Assembly (NCBI GenBank): GCA_035532075.1
Contig: DATKRV010000105.1
Coordinates: 3,596-67,595 of the forward strand
Reading direction: 5' to 3'
From: CAIVND01 sp035532075
GTDB lineage: Bacteria; Actinomycetota; Acidimicrobiia; Acidimicrobiales; Bog-793
DNA: 64,000 bases
Shown here: positions 1 through 7,617 of the stretch, piece after piece
How positions within the stretch are numbered: the stretch's first letter is position 1
Layout: the number at the start of each line of letters is the position of its first letter
Made by a program: the position numbers and the translations under genes
The notes under the pieces: model-generated
The model's database searches: none
Told to the model about the DNA's origin: nothing
The model's input: only the letters and a program-made list of their open reading frames with translations

Positions 1-507
1 AGAGGACCGCGCGAACGTTTCCAGGCGACGATGGTTGACCTCGCAGCGGGGAGAGTCGCGCTCGAGGAACATCTGGAGAGCGATCTGTGCATAGCGCATG
101 TGGATCGAACTGTTTCAATCGATGAGGGGTCGAATATTGTCGAAGGAGTACCCATCGGAGTCGACCGCTATGCGATTCACAGCGCCACGTCAGCATCGCG
201 CATCCTCGTCTGTCACGGTCAACGGTTCGTTTATTACGACCGGTATGAGACTTGGGTGCGATATGTCTCGCAGCGTCACCTGCTCCGACGAGATCTCCAG
301 AAGCTCGCGCTTCAGCTCAATGCGATCGATAACGTTCAGTGGGTCGCTGGACACCCCTCCACGCTCGCACCGGTCTTGCACCATGGTGAGAACGCAAGTT
401 CACTGACTCAGGATTGTCTTGTGAAAACGCTCCTTGATTTTCTGAGCCAGTCACCGGTTGCATGGAATCCCTTCGAGTCTCACGGCGGAGCTTTTGCGAC
501 AAGTTGA
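1..507 (+). CDS. Partial conserved hypothetical protein (C-terminal part), DUF6687-like
   Basis: The frame is open from the first base of the window, so the true start lies upstream and only about 168 C-terminal residues are visible. An internal ATG at 31 is not convincing as a start. The visible part has a VDRYAIHSAT stretch followed by YYDRYETWVRYVS and a leucine-rich helix. From memory this pattern resembles the end of the actinobacterial family DUF6687, whose function is not known. The stop at 505-507 is 18 bases before the convergent stop of the pspAB gene. I cannot assign an activity; the coding call rests on protein-like composition and the open frame at the edge. Confidence 0.5.
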   Translation, partial: RGPRERFQATMVDLAAGRVALEEHLESDLCIAHVDRTVSIDEGSNIVEGVPIGVDRYAIHSATSASRILVCHGQRFVYYDRYETWVRYVSQRHLLRRDLQKLALQLNAIDNVQWVAGHPSTLAPVLHHGENASSLTQDCLVKTLLDFLSQSPVAWNPFESHGGAFATS

Positions 508-525
508 TCCGGGGTCGCAGCGGAC

Positions 526-1131
526 CTAGAGCGGAAGATCCCACATCGGAAACCAGCGATCAAGTTGAGGCTCAATCGGGAGTTCGTTTCCAAGTTCATT
601 CTTGATGCGTAGTTCGATTTCGTTGTTTCGTCGTTCGCCCGCCTGGGGTACGAACGGATAAAAGGTACCTTGTTTAAAGAGATAGACCAGGTAGGTCGAG
701 GCAGCGCCATCCTTTTTTGCATCGAGTGGACGGAAACCAAACACCGAACAAAGGAGCAGTGGCCCGAATCCGTGATCGTCAAGCGTCGAGTTGACGAAGT
801 GCGTACGCGTCACAAGGGTGTCGAAATCTGTGCCGTTCAGTACCATCCAGTTGTAGTTGTACCTGTCGGTTGTCTCACGCAGCGTCACCCCTGAATCTGC
901 AGTCGCAGCCGCGTTGCTTCCATCTTCAAGAGTGAGGAGTCCAGTTATCTCGCTCCGTGCCGCCGAAAATGACTGCGCATCGAGTGACTTGAAACACACT
1001 CCGGCCCGAAGGGTCGAAATGAGATTCTCCGTCGCCTGGAGGCTCACGGCGGCACTCGAAAGAGCAAAAAGGTGTCCGAGGTCGGGCTGGGCGACCTTGC
1101 TCTTTCCGAGCAGAGCGTCAAAGAGACCCAT
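526..1131 (-). CDS. PspA-associated protein PspAB
   Basis: A 201-residue soluble protein beginning MGLFDALLGKSK and ending in a conserved block with GTFYPFVPQ, an RRNNEIEL motif and WFPMWDLP. These are the features I know from the actinobacterial PspA-associated protein PspAB. It has no signal peptide or membrane segment. It is the last gene of a minus-strand run pspA-htpX-pspAB, 15 bases after the htpX stop, so it is very probably co-transcribed with them. The biochemical role of PspAB is not established; the constant company of PspA and HtpX points to envelope-stress handling. The family assignment is fairly sure and the function is inferred from context. Confidence 0.8.
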   Translation of the reverse strand: MGLFDALLGKSKVAQPDLGHLFALSSAAVSLQATENLISTLRAGVCFKSLDAQSFSAARSEITGLLTLEDGSNAAATADSGVTLRETTDRYNYNWMVLNGTDFDTLVTRTHFVNSTLDDHGFGPLLLCSVFGFRPLDAKKDGAASTYLVYLFKQGTFYPFVPQAGERRNNEIELRIKNELGNELPIEPQLDRWFPMWDLPL

Positions 1132-1146
1132 CGTGAGGATCCGTTG

Positions 1147-2085
1147 CTATGAGATCTGTTGGCGCATCTGCGCATCCAGTTTTGCCAGGGCATCGAGACG
1201 CTTTTGGAGCGAAGGGTGCGTCGAAAAGAGTGTCGAGAGGCTTACCCCGGGTGCAAGTGCCGGCGCGAAGTAAAAGGCGTTGAAGTGCTCAGCGGCGCGA
1301 AGATCGCGACTCGGAATGCGCGCCATCTCTCCGCTCACCTTCTGCAGAGCAGTCGCAAGCATATTGGGATTTCCGATCAGGATTGCCCCCGCTCGATCAG
1401 CTGCAAGCTCTCGATAACGCGATAGCGTCCGGATAAGGACGAAACTGATCGCGTAGATAAGCGCGGAAAACGCCATCAAAGCCATCTCGATCGCGAATAT
1501 GTTTCCGCCGCTGTTGTTCTGGTTGTTCCGGCTGTTGCCGCCCATACCCCCGAACATTCCGGACCACATCAGCACCCGCGTCAACATGCCCGCCATGATT
1601 CCGAGAAAGCTGGCAATCGTCATGACTGCGACATCGCGGTGTGCGACATGGGAGAGTTCATGTGCGAGCACTGCCTCGAGTTCCGGTTCGGTGAGCCTGC
1701 GCAATAGTCCGGTAGTAACGCAAACGACCGAGTGCTTCTGGTTTCGCCCAGTTGCGAACGCGTTCGGAATGTCGGTTTCAGCAACTGCGATCTTTGGCAT
1801 CGCCATGTCGGCCATTGAAGTCAGTCGGCTGACCACGCCATAGAGCTGGGGTGCCTGCTGTTCTGTGACGAGTTTGCCACCCATGGAGAAAAGCGCTATC
1901 CGATCTGAGTAGAAGAGCTGGACGACCAGGAAGCCTCCTGCAAAAATGACGATGATTCCAACGGATATGTGAGCAGCGAAGAGACCTGCGACGAAGACCG
2001 CGTAGAGAAGTCCAATGAAAAAGATGGTGATGGTCATGCGCGCGCTGAGCTGATGGTCGGCGGGGAAGCGATGTTGCGTTGCCAT
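1147..2085 (-). CDS. htpX: Zinc metalloprotease HtpX (M48 family)
   Basis: A 312-residue integral membrane protease that degrades misfolded or damaged membrane proteins. Two hydrophobic helices lie near residues 17-60. The catalytic zinc motif HELSH is at residues 142-146, and the third ligand glutamate is in RELAAD near residue 226. Two further hydrophobic segments lie between them (about 155-175 and 200-220), separated by a Gly/Asn-rich loop near 178-195. This is the standard M48B layout with an active site facing the cytoplasm. It lies 20 bases after pspA and 15 before pspAB on the same strand, an arrangement found in actinobacterial Psp-like loci. All catalytic residues are present. Confidence 0.95.
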   Translation of the reverse strand: MATQHRFPADHQLSARMTITIFFIGLLYAVFVAGLFAAHISVGIIVIFAGGFLVVQLFYSDRIALFSMGGKLVTEQQAPQLYGVVSRLTSMADMAMPKIAVAETDIPNAFATGRNQKHSVVCVTTGLLRRLTEPELEAVLAHELSHVAHRDVAVMTIASFLGIMAGMLTRVLMWSGMFGGMGGNSRNNQNNSGGNIFAIEMALMAFSALIYAISFVLIRTLSRYRELAADRAGAILIGNPNMLATALQKVSGEMARIPSRDLRAAEHFNAFYFAPALAPGVSLSTLFSTHPSLQKRLDALAKLDAQMRQQIS

Positions 2086-2105
2086 GAGGTGGAACTCCTG
2101 TTTCG

Positions 2106-2906
2106 TTACTTGTCTTCGAGACTAAAGGGATCTTGGTTCGAGTTGTCGTCAACGCTCTCGCTGTTGCCCGATTCGGTCGTCGCTGCGATCTCTCCTGCAA
2201 CGGGGGGGACAGTGGCAACCTGAGATTTCAATTGGGCGAGTTCGGCCTCAACGGAGTCGGTCTGCGACACGGCGTCAAGCTGTGCCTGGATTGAGTCCGA
2301 GGATCCGCTCAGGTCGGTAAGGGCACCCGATGCAAGGAGTTCATCGATCGCCCCAGCGCGAGCCTGCATCTCTCCAATCTTGTCCTGAGCGCGTTGCATC
2401 GCAAGCCCGGTATCGCCCATCGATTTCGAGATTCCTGATACGGCCTCTCCGATCTTGGTCTGCGCCTCGGCCGCGGTATAGGCCGCCTTCATCGTCTCCT
2501 TTTGGGTGCGGAACGATTCGACCCGGCTCTGCAACGTCTGGGAGGTGGTGACGAGGTGTTCCTCTTGTTCGACGAGCTGATCATGCTGGCCCTTCATACC
2601 TTCGAGTTGCGTGGCGATCGCCGATCGCCGCGAGAGCGCCTCTCGGGCGAGGTCTTCGTTGTTTTGGCTGAGTGCAGTTGCCGCCTGTTGCTTGAGCTTT
2701 TCCGCGCTTGTTTTTAGCTGTGTTGCCTGTAACTCAATGCGCTTTCTTGCGGTCGCGATGTCGGCGAGGCCACGTCGGACCTGCTGCAACTGCTCGAGCT
2801 GCTTCTCGTACGAGAGGTCGAGCGTCTCGCGCGGATCTTCGACGCGGTTGAGAGCCTTGTTTGCTTTGGCCTGGACGACCTGAGTGAGGCGCTTCATAAA
2901 GGCCAT
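2106..2906 (-). CDS. pspA: PspA/IM30 family protein
   Basis: A 266-residue, almost entirely helical protein of the phage-shock/IM30 family, which builds oligomers on stressed inner membranes and helps maintain the proton motive force. The N-terminus carries the amphipathic helix (MKRLTQVVQAKANKALNRVEDP) that inserts in the membrane. A long coiled coil rich in Gln, Lys and Glu runs to about residue 180. The tail, about residues 185-266, is acidic and low in complexity. The start ATG at 2906 is followed by a second Met four codons in, so either may be used. It is the first gene of the pspA-htpX-pspAB run. No PspBC-type regulators were seen nearby. Confidence 0.92.
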   Translation of the reverse strand: MAFMKRLTQVVQAKANKALNRVEDPRETLDLSYEKQLEQLQQVRRGLADIATARKRIELQATQLKTSAEKLKQQAATALSQNNEDLAREALSRRSAIATQLEGMKGQHDQLVEQEEHLVTTSQTLQSRVESFRTQKETMKAAYTAAEAQTKIGEAVSGISKSMGDTGLAMQRAQDKIGEMQARAGAIDELLASGALTDLSGSSDSIQAQLDAVSQTDSVEAELAQLKSQVATVPPVAGEIAATTESGNSESVDDNSNQDPFSLEDK

Positions 2907-3093
2907 TGGGTCCTACCCTCTTTCTGGCTAAGCCGGTGGATATCGCGTGCCCATCAAGGTGTGACAAGACCAGATTTGATCTCTTGCCGTCCGAGTTTAC
3001 GCATTTCAGCCGCTTGGCGATACGCGAACTGAGTGACCAAAAAAGCCACTGTTTTCCGTGATTGTTCAAATGATGTCCGACATTGCGACGTGA

Positions 3094-3108
3094 TCTGGCC
3101 GCTAGCGT
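3094..3108 (+). promoter_or_regulatory. Probable promoter of mca (leaderless)
   Basis: A TAGCGT -10 box at 3103-3108 lies 7 bases before the ATG at 3116, with no Shine-Dalgarno sequence between. The preceding bases make a 15-mer (TCTGGCCGCTAGCGT) that recurs exactly upstream of proC. A clear -35 box is not visible. Confidence 0.5.
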
Positions 3109-3115
3109 CGTTGCG

Positions 3116-3994
3116 ATGACCGAATCACTGTGTCTGCTCAGCGTCCATGCTCACCCCGATGACGAGGCCTCGAAGGGTGCCGGTACTGTGGCCCGCTATC
3201 ACGCCTTAGGCGTGCATACCGTGCTTGTGACCTGCACCGGGGGCGAAGAGGGTGAGATCTTGAACCCTGCGGTCAATCTGCCTGAATATCAAGCTGACCT
3301 CGCGGCTGTCCGTCGGCAAGAACTTGAGCGAGCTGCGCAGATAATCGGGTATGACGAGCTGGTGATGCTCGGATATCGAGATTCGGGCATGGCCGACTCG
3401 GAGGCAAACCTCCATCCCGAGAGTTTTGTCCAAGCTCCCTTTGAGGAGGCAGTGGAGCGCCTCGTCAAGGTCATCAGGCGAGTTCATCCTCAAGTCGTCA
3501 TTACCTATCCGGAGGAGCAGAGAGGATATCGTCACCCAGATCATCTGCGTGTGCACGAGATCTCCCGGCAAGCCTTTGATGCAGCCGGGGACCCAGAGCA
3601 GTTTCCTCTTGCCGGAGCCCCATTTGTCCCAAGCAAGCTGTATTACTCGGTATGGGCAAAGGACCAGTTTCTTGCTCGCCACGGAAAGTTTGTCGAGACC
3701 GGTATAGAGTCGCCCTACAGCGCGGGGATGTTCACCGCCTGGTTCGATCGCGAGGAGATTGCTTCGACGACGCGGATCGATCTCGACGGTTTTACCGAGG
3801 TCCGCACCCGCGCGTTGCTCGCCCACGAAACGCAGATTGACCCGGCCTCAAATTTCTGGTTCGGTCTTCCTGCCGAAGTCGAACAGGAGATCTTTAGCTA
3901 CGATCTTTACGTGCTCGCAAAAAGCAACGTCTCCGCGCTCGATGTACATGAAGAAGATCTGTTTGAGAACATCTCGGTTACAAGCCTTCGCTAG
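3116..3994 (+). CDS. mca: Mycothiol S-conjugate amidase Mca
   Basis: A 292-residue zinc-dependent deacetylase of the LmbE/PIG-L family. Mca cleaves mycothiol S-conjugates to release a mercapturic acid, which detoxifies electrophiles. The metal motif HAHPDDE is at residues 11-17, and the second metal/catalytic motif HPDH is at 140-143 after a Gly-Tyr turn. The sequence TCTGGEEGEILNP after the first motif favours Mca over the related deacetylase MshB. I chose the ATG at 3116 rather than the upstream TTG at 3083, because the family starts just before the HPDDE motif and a TAGCGT box sits 7 bases upstream. With mshA elsewhere in the window it supports a mycothiol-using organism. Confidence 0.9.
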   Translation: MTESLCLLSVHAHPDDEASKGAGTVARYHALGVHTVLVTCTGGEEGEILNPAVNLPEYQADLAAVRRQELERAAQIIGYDELVMLGYRDSGMADSEANLHPESFVQAPFEEAVERLVKVIRRVHPQVVITYPEEQRGYRHPDHLRVHEISRQAFDAAGDPEQFPLAGAPFVPSKLYYSVWAKDQFLARHGKFVETGIESPYSAGMFTAWFDREEIASTTRIDLDGFTEVRTRALLAHETQIDPASNFWFGLPAEVEQEIFSYDLYVLAKSNVSALDVHEEDLFENISVTSLR

Positions 3995-4116
3995 ATACAA
4001 GCAGAGCTTTCAGTTTCTTTCTGGCACGAAAATCATTTGATACGGGGGTTTCTGGGGTTTACTACGATGAGCAGCGTGCATAAACCAAGGAGCTGGGCCG
4101 AGCGAGCGGGCGGCTA

Positions 4117-5376
4117 GTGGCTCCGGAGATCCTTCATCTATCGAGTGTTACTGGCAGTCCGCTTCTCGATCGCAAGGGCGAGCGGATCGGACGTGTCGAA
4201 GACCTCGTCGTGCGCGCGACTGGTGCGGCGCATCCACCCGTTGGAGGACTCGTGGTGAGAATTGGTGGCCGGGAGCTGTTTGTTCCGATTGAACTCGTCT
4301 GGGAGATCCGGCCACATCAGGTCCAGCTTCAGGGCCAAAAGCTCAATCTCTCCCGATTCGAACGCCGCGCTGGTGAACTTCTCCTTGCGCGGGACCTATC
4401 GGCGCGCCACCTCATCAACGTTGTTGGAGCGCGACTCATCCGCGCAAACGAGATCGAACTCGCGCTAGTTGACAATACCTGGCAGGTGGTGGGCGTTGAC
4501 CCAAGTAGTCGCGGCGCGATCCGGCGCATCCTGCCCCGGTCATTGGGAAACAAGATTGCTCCGGGAGGCATAGTCGACTGGGAGAGCATTGAACCGTTCG
4601 TCTCTCACATCCCCTCAGCCCGGATGCGGATTCCGTATCGCAAGCTTGCAAAGTTGCGTGCTGCGCAGATAGCTGACCTTGTCGAGGCAGCTTCGCATGA
4701 CGAGGGGAGAGAGATCATCGAGGCGGTCGGCCTCAATAGTGAACTCGAAGCCGACGTCTTCGAGGAGCTTGATGAGGAACACCAGGTTGAATTCCTTGAT
4801 GCACGCACCAATGAAGAGGCGGGGCGTCTGCTCGCGAGGATGGAGCCAGACGATGCCGTGGACCTGCTCAATGATCTCGATCAGGAGCGGCGTATTCCGA
4901 TTCTCGAGGCGATGCCTGCGCCTCAGCAGGCGAAGCTTAGGCGCCTATTGAATTACAACCCGGAGACTGCGGGCGGATTAATGAGTCCAGATTTTCTAGC
5001 GCTCAACCGAGAGACACTGGTATCGCAATCACTTGAGGCGTTGCGTACGAGTGCGGTCGCCGACGAGATTCTCGTGACGATCTATGAACTCGATGGAGAA
5101 GATCGACTCACTGGGACGGTGTCGGTTGTGCGGCTCCTGAAGGCGAATCCTTCCGCGAAACTCGAGGACATTGCCGAGCGCGATCCGGTGTCAATCTCGG
5201 CGGACGCGGATATTCACGAGATTGTCCGAAAGATGGCAGACTTCAACCTCTCCAATCTGCCTGTCGTTGATAACGAACTACGAATTATTGGTGTGATCAC
5301 CTTTGATGATGTGCTCGAAGAGATGATTCCGACAGGGTGGCGCCGAGAATTTGGGATGACGACGCTCGAAGACTGA
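4117..5376 (+). CDS. Soluble PRC-barrel / MgtE N-domain / CBS protein (putative magnesium sensor)
   Basis: A 419-residue cytosolic protein. Two PRC-barrel-like segments cover about residues 5-70 and 88-165. A helical MgtE N-terminal domain follows at about 175-290, with the acidic superhelix EPDDAVDLLNDLD and the hallmark PETAGGLM at 282-289. A CBS-domain pair runs from about 288 to 405. In MgtE channels the N domain and CBS pair bind Mg2+ and gate a five-helix pore, but here the chain ends after the CBS pair and has no membrane segment. The gene starts at GTG 4117 and is followed by an M-box and an Nramp-related transporter, so a role as a detached magnesium sensor for that transporter is a reasonable inference. 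No direct evidence of interaction is visible. Confidence 0.85.
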   Translation: MAPEILHLSSVTGSPLLDRKGERIGRVEDLVVRATGAAHPPVGGLVVRIGGRELFVPIELVWEIRPHQVQLQGQKLNLSRFERRAGELLLARDLSARHLINVVGARLIRANEIELALVDNTWQVVGVDPSSRGAIRRILPRSLGNKIAPGGIVDWESIEPFVSHIPSARMRIPYRKLAKLRAAQIADLVEAASHDEGREIIEAVGLNSELEADVFEELDEEHQVEFLDARTNEEAGRLLARMEPDDAVDLLNDLDQERRIPILEAMPAPQQAKLRRLLNYNPETAGGLMSPDFLALNRETLVSQSLEALRTSAVADEILVTIYELDGEDRLTGTVSVVRLLKANPSAKLEDIAERDPVSISADADIHEIVRKMADFNLSNLPVVDNELRIIGVITFDDVLEEMIPTGWRREFGMTTLED

Positions 5377-5532
5377 GCGCGGCCGATGCTCGTGCTGAAT
5401 TGTCCGTATGTCGGTGAGATACCGACTGCCCTATCGTTTCAGGAAAGCGTCCGCAACGCCTCCGGATCTTGTTCATGTCGGTGATGGGTGGTACGCGTGG
5501 GGCGAATCCGCTACCATGTGGGCGAAAGCAGT

Positions 5533-5697
5533 CGCACCTCGTTCGGTGAGGCGGCTCGTTGGACAAAGGCCACTGACCCCACCTGTCGAAAGACACTCCG
5601 GGTCAGACCAGTCCTCTCCGGATTAAGGGGAGGACCAAAGTGGCTGGTCGAATCGACTTACGCCGGCGGGTGCCAAAGCTCTGACGAGAGAGGTGCG
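5533..5697 (+). promoter_or_regulatory. M-box (ykoK) magnesium riboswitch
   Basis: The region matches the M-box consensus element by element: GGTGAGGC at 5545-5552, AGGCCACTGACCCC at 5567-5580, GTCGAAAGAC at 5585-5594, GGGTCAGACCAG at 5600-5611, a hairpin with arms GTCCTCTCC and GGGGAGGAC at 5611-5635, GGCTGG at 5642-5647, and the diagnostic TGCCAAAGCTCT at 5671-5682. The closing P1 stem is a perfect 8-bp pairing of CGCACCTC (5533-5540) with GAGGTGCG (5690-5697). M-boxes fold on binding Mg2+ and switch off magnesium-transport genes. It lies 246 bases upstream of the Nramp-related gene and in the same direction. I recognised it by eye; a covariance-model search would confirm it. Confidence 0.9.
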
Positions 5698-5943
5698 CCG
5701 AGGCGCTTGGATAGTTCCCGGGCGCAGCGGCGATTCCGGCGCCCACCGGAAGTCCTTCCTCTCATGCGTGTGGCTTCAACGGGCCCGATGAAGGAGGAGT
5801 GCTGACCACCGACTATTGGTTATCGATCCAACTTTGCGCGCGCCCCTTGATAAGGAGCCACTAGGGCGGTCCTCTCTTTAGCCGGGTGAGGCGCGTCGTG
5901 AAGGGTCAGCGCCGCGCAGACGCGGAGGGGAGGTGAACTGTTC
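5698..5943 (+). other. Leader between M-box and transporter (expression platform)
   Basis: This 246-base untranslated stretch holds a short GCGC/GCGC hairpin that would compete with the M-box P1 strand (5695-5706). It also has a GGGCGC/GCGCCC hairpin (5720-5744), without a following run of T. A possible 13-codon frame (5764-5805) and a second isolated GGTGAGGC octamer (5885-5892) are present. A good ribosome-binding site, GGGGAGG, lies at 5927-5933, 10 bases before the ATG. The mechanism (Rho, attenuation or translation) cannot be decided by eye. Confidence 0.45.
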
Positions 5944-7578
5944 ATGCCAGACCGGAGCGACCGAAAGGTCATGCGCAACCACACCTCGCATGCGAACGCC
6001 GAGATCCGGGGAGCCTTTGGAACGATCCGAGATTCGGATGCAACTTCATCGCGTTCATTTAAAAAGACCATTTTTACATTGCTCGCAGTCGTCGGTCCCG
6101 GGATCATCGTCATGGTCGGAGACAACGATGCCGGCGGTGTTTCGACGTACGCTCAGGCGGGTCAGAACTACGGACTGAGTCTTCTCTGGACCCTTCCACT
6201 CATCATCCCGGTTCTGATTGTGAATCAGGAGATGGTTGTCAGGCTTGGCGCGGTCACCGGAATTGGATACGCGAGACTCATCTCCGAGCGATTCGGGCGC
6301 CTGTGGGGTCGCGTTTCTGTCATTGGGTTGTTTCTCTTGAACTTTCTCACCGTTGCCACCGAGTTTGCGGGAGTGACACTCTCGCTCGGATATTTCAACG
6401 TGAGCAAGTATCTCTGTGTACCAATCGCGGCCGTACTTCTTGTCGCGATCACGGCTTCGGGGAGCTTTCGGCGCTGGGAGCGCTTCATGTTCGTCTTTGT
6501 CTTTGCGAATTTCCTGGTTATTCCGCTTGTCATCTTTGCGCACCCACATGCGGGCCCAATCTTTCATGGTTTTGTCACTCCGAAAGTAGCTGGTGGTGTG
6601 AATTCAACTGCGGTTCTGTTTGTGATTGGAATCGTTGGAACAACGGTCGCTCCCTGGCAGCTGTTCTTTCAGCAGTCCAATATTGTGGACAAAAAACTCA
6701 CGCCGCGATGGATCAATTATGAGCGAGTTGACACAATCCTCGGATCAGCGGTGACCGTACTCGCGGCGACGCTCATTATCTCGACAACCGCGTTTGCATT
6801 TTCTTCTCATGTCGATCTCTTCGGACATTTCGTGAATGGATTGGCCGTTGCCAAAGGCCTTGACCAGACGCTCGGCAACAGCGCAGGAGCGCTCTTTGCA
6901 CTTGTGCTGTTGAACGCATCGATGGTTGGCGCGGCGTCGGTCACATTGACGACCGCATATGCGTTCGGGGACATCAAAGGGGCGCGTTCGTCGCTTGACA
7001 GGAGTTTTTCCGATGCGCGTCAGTTCTACGTCATTTTCGCGATTCTCGTCGTGCTCGCGGCAGGAATCGTGCTCCTCCCTCACGCTCCACTCGGTTTATT
7101 TGTGCTCGCGGTACAGGCTTTCGCGGGAATTCTCCTGCCGACAACAATGATCTTTGCCCTATTGCTCTGCAACGATCGTGAAGTACTTGGACCGTGGGTA
7201 AACCGTCCCTGGCTGAACGTCGTTGCGGGACTAGTCATCACCATATTGCTTGGGATGTCCGCGATCTTGATGATCACAACCGTCTTCTCGAACGTTTCTG
7301 CTGGCATTCTCTTGGTCGTTCTCATCGTTGCAGCAGTGGGAGGAGTGGCAGTAGGGATTCTTCTGGCTCGAAGTTCAATCGCCGATGAACGGATGAATCC
7401 ACAGCTGCGCGCGCGCCCGGAGCGCGAACGTTGGCAGATGCCTGCCGCTGCGCTGCTGAAGCCAGCGCGGCTATCGCGCGGCCGACGTGCGGTGCTCTTC
7501 GGACTTTTTATCTATCTGGTTATCGGTGTGGGTCTCTTGTTGACAAAGTCAATTGGGCTTGGTCTCGGGCATCACTGA
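5944..7578 (+). CDS. Nramp-related divalent metal transporter, probably Mg2+ (NRMT-like)
   Basis: A 544-residue membrane protein with about 11 hydrophobic helices and the Nramp/SLC11 fold. After a 40-residue hydrophilic N-terminus, helix 1 carries GPGIIVMVGDNDAGG (residues 51-65), where classical manganese/iron Nramps have DPGN. Helix 6 carries TTVAPWQLFFQQS (about 233-245), where classical members have a Met-Pro-His motif, so the metal-selecting methionine is an alanine (A236). Nramp-related magnesium transporters controlled by M-boxes are known, and they differ from classical Nramps at exactly these sites. The M-box upstream and the neighbouring MgtE-N/CBS protein support Mg2+ as substrate. 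Start ATG 5944 has a GGGGAGG site. Substrate is inferred and not proven. Confidence 0.85.
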   Translation: MPDRSDRKVMRNHTSHANAEIRGAFGTIRDSDATSSRSFKKTIFTLLAVVGPGIIVMVGDNDAGGVSTYAQAGQNYGLSLLWTLPLIIPVLIVNQEMVVRLGAVTGIGYARLISERFGRLWGRVSVIGLFLLNFLTVATEFAGVTLSLGYFNVSKYLCVPIAAVLLVAITASGSFRRWERFMFVFVFANFLVIPLVIFAHPHAGPIFHGFVTPKVAGGVNSTAVLFVIGIVGTTVAPWQLFFQQSNIVDKKLTPRWINYERVDTILGSAVTVLAATLIISTTAFAFSSHVDLFGHFVNGLAVAKGLDQTLGNSAGALFALVLLNASMVGAASVTLTTAYAFGDIKGARSSLDRSFSDARQFYVIFAILVVLAAGIVLLPHAPLGLFVLAVQAFAGILLPTTMIFALLLCNDREVLGPWVNRPWLNVVAGLVITILLGMSAILMITTVFSNVSAGILLVVLIVAAVGGVAVGILLARSSIADERMNPQLRARPERERWQMPAAALLKPARLSRGRRAVLFGLFIYLVIGVGLLLTKSIGLGLGHH

Positions 7579-7617
7579 TTGTGAATGATTTTTCCGTCCC
7601 AGCAATTGAATCTCAGG

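Noticed and set aside
5488..5805. A 105-codon plus-strand frame
   Set aside because: It lies across the M-box riboswitch; the RNA match explains the sequence better than coding.
5885..5892. A second GGTGAGGC octamer, possible second M-box
   Set aside because: The following M-box elements are absent and there is too little room before the start codon.
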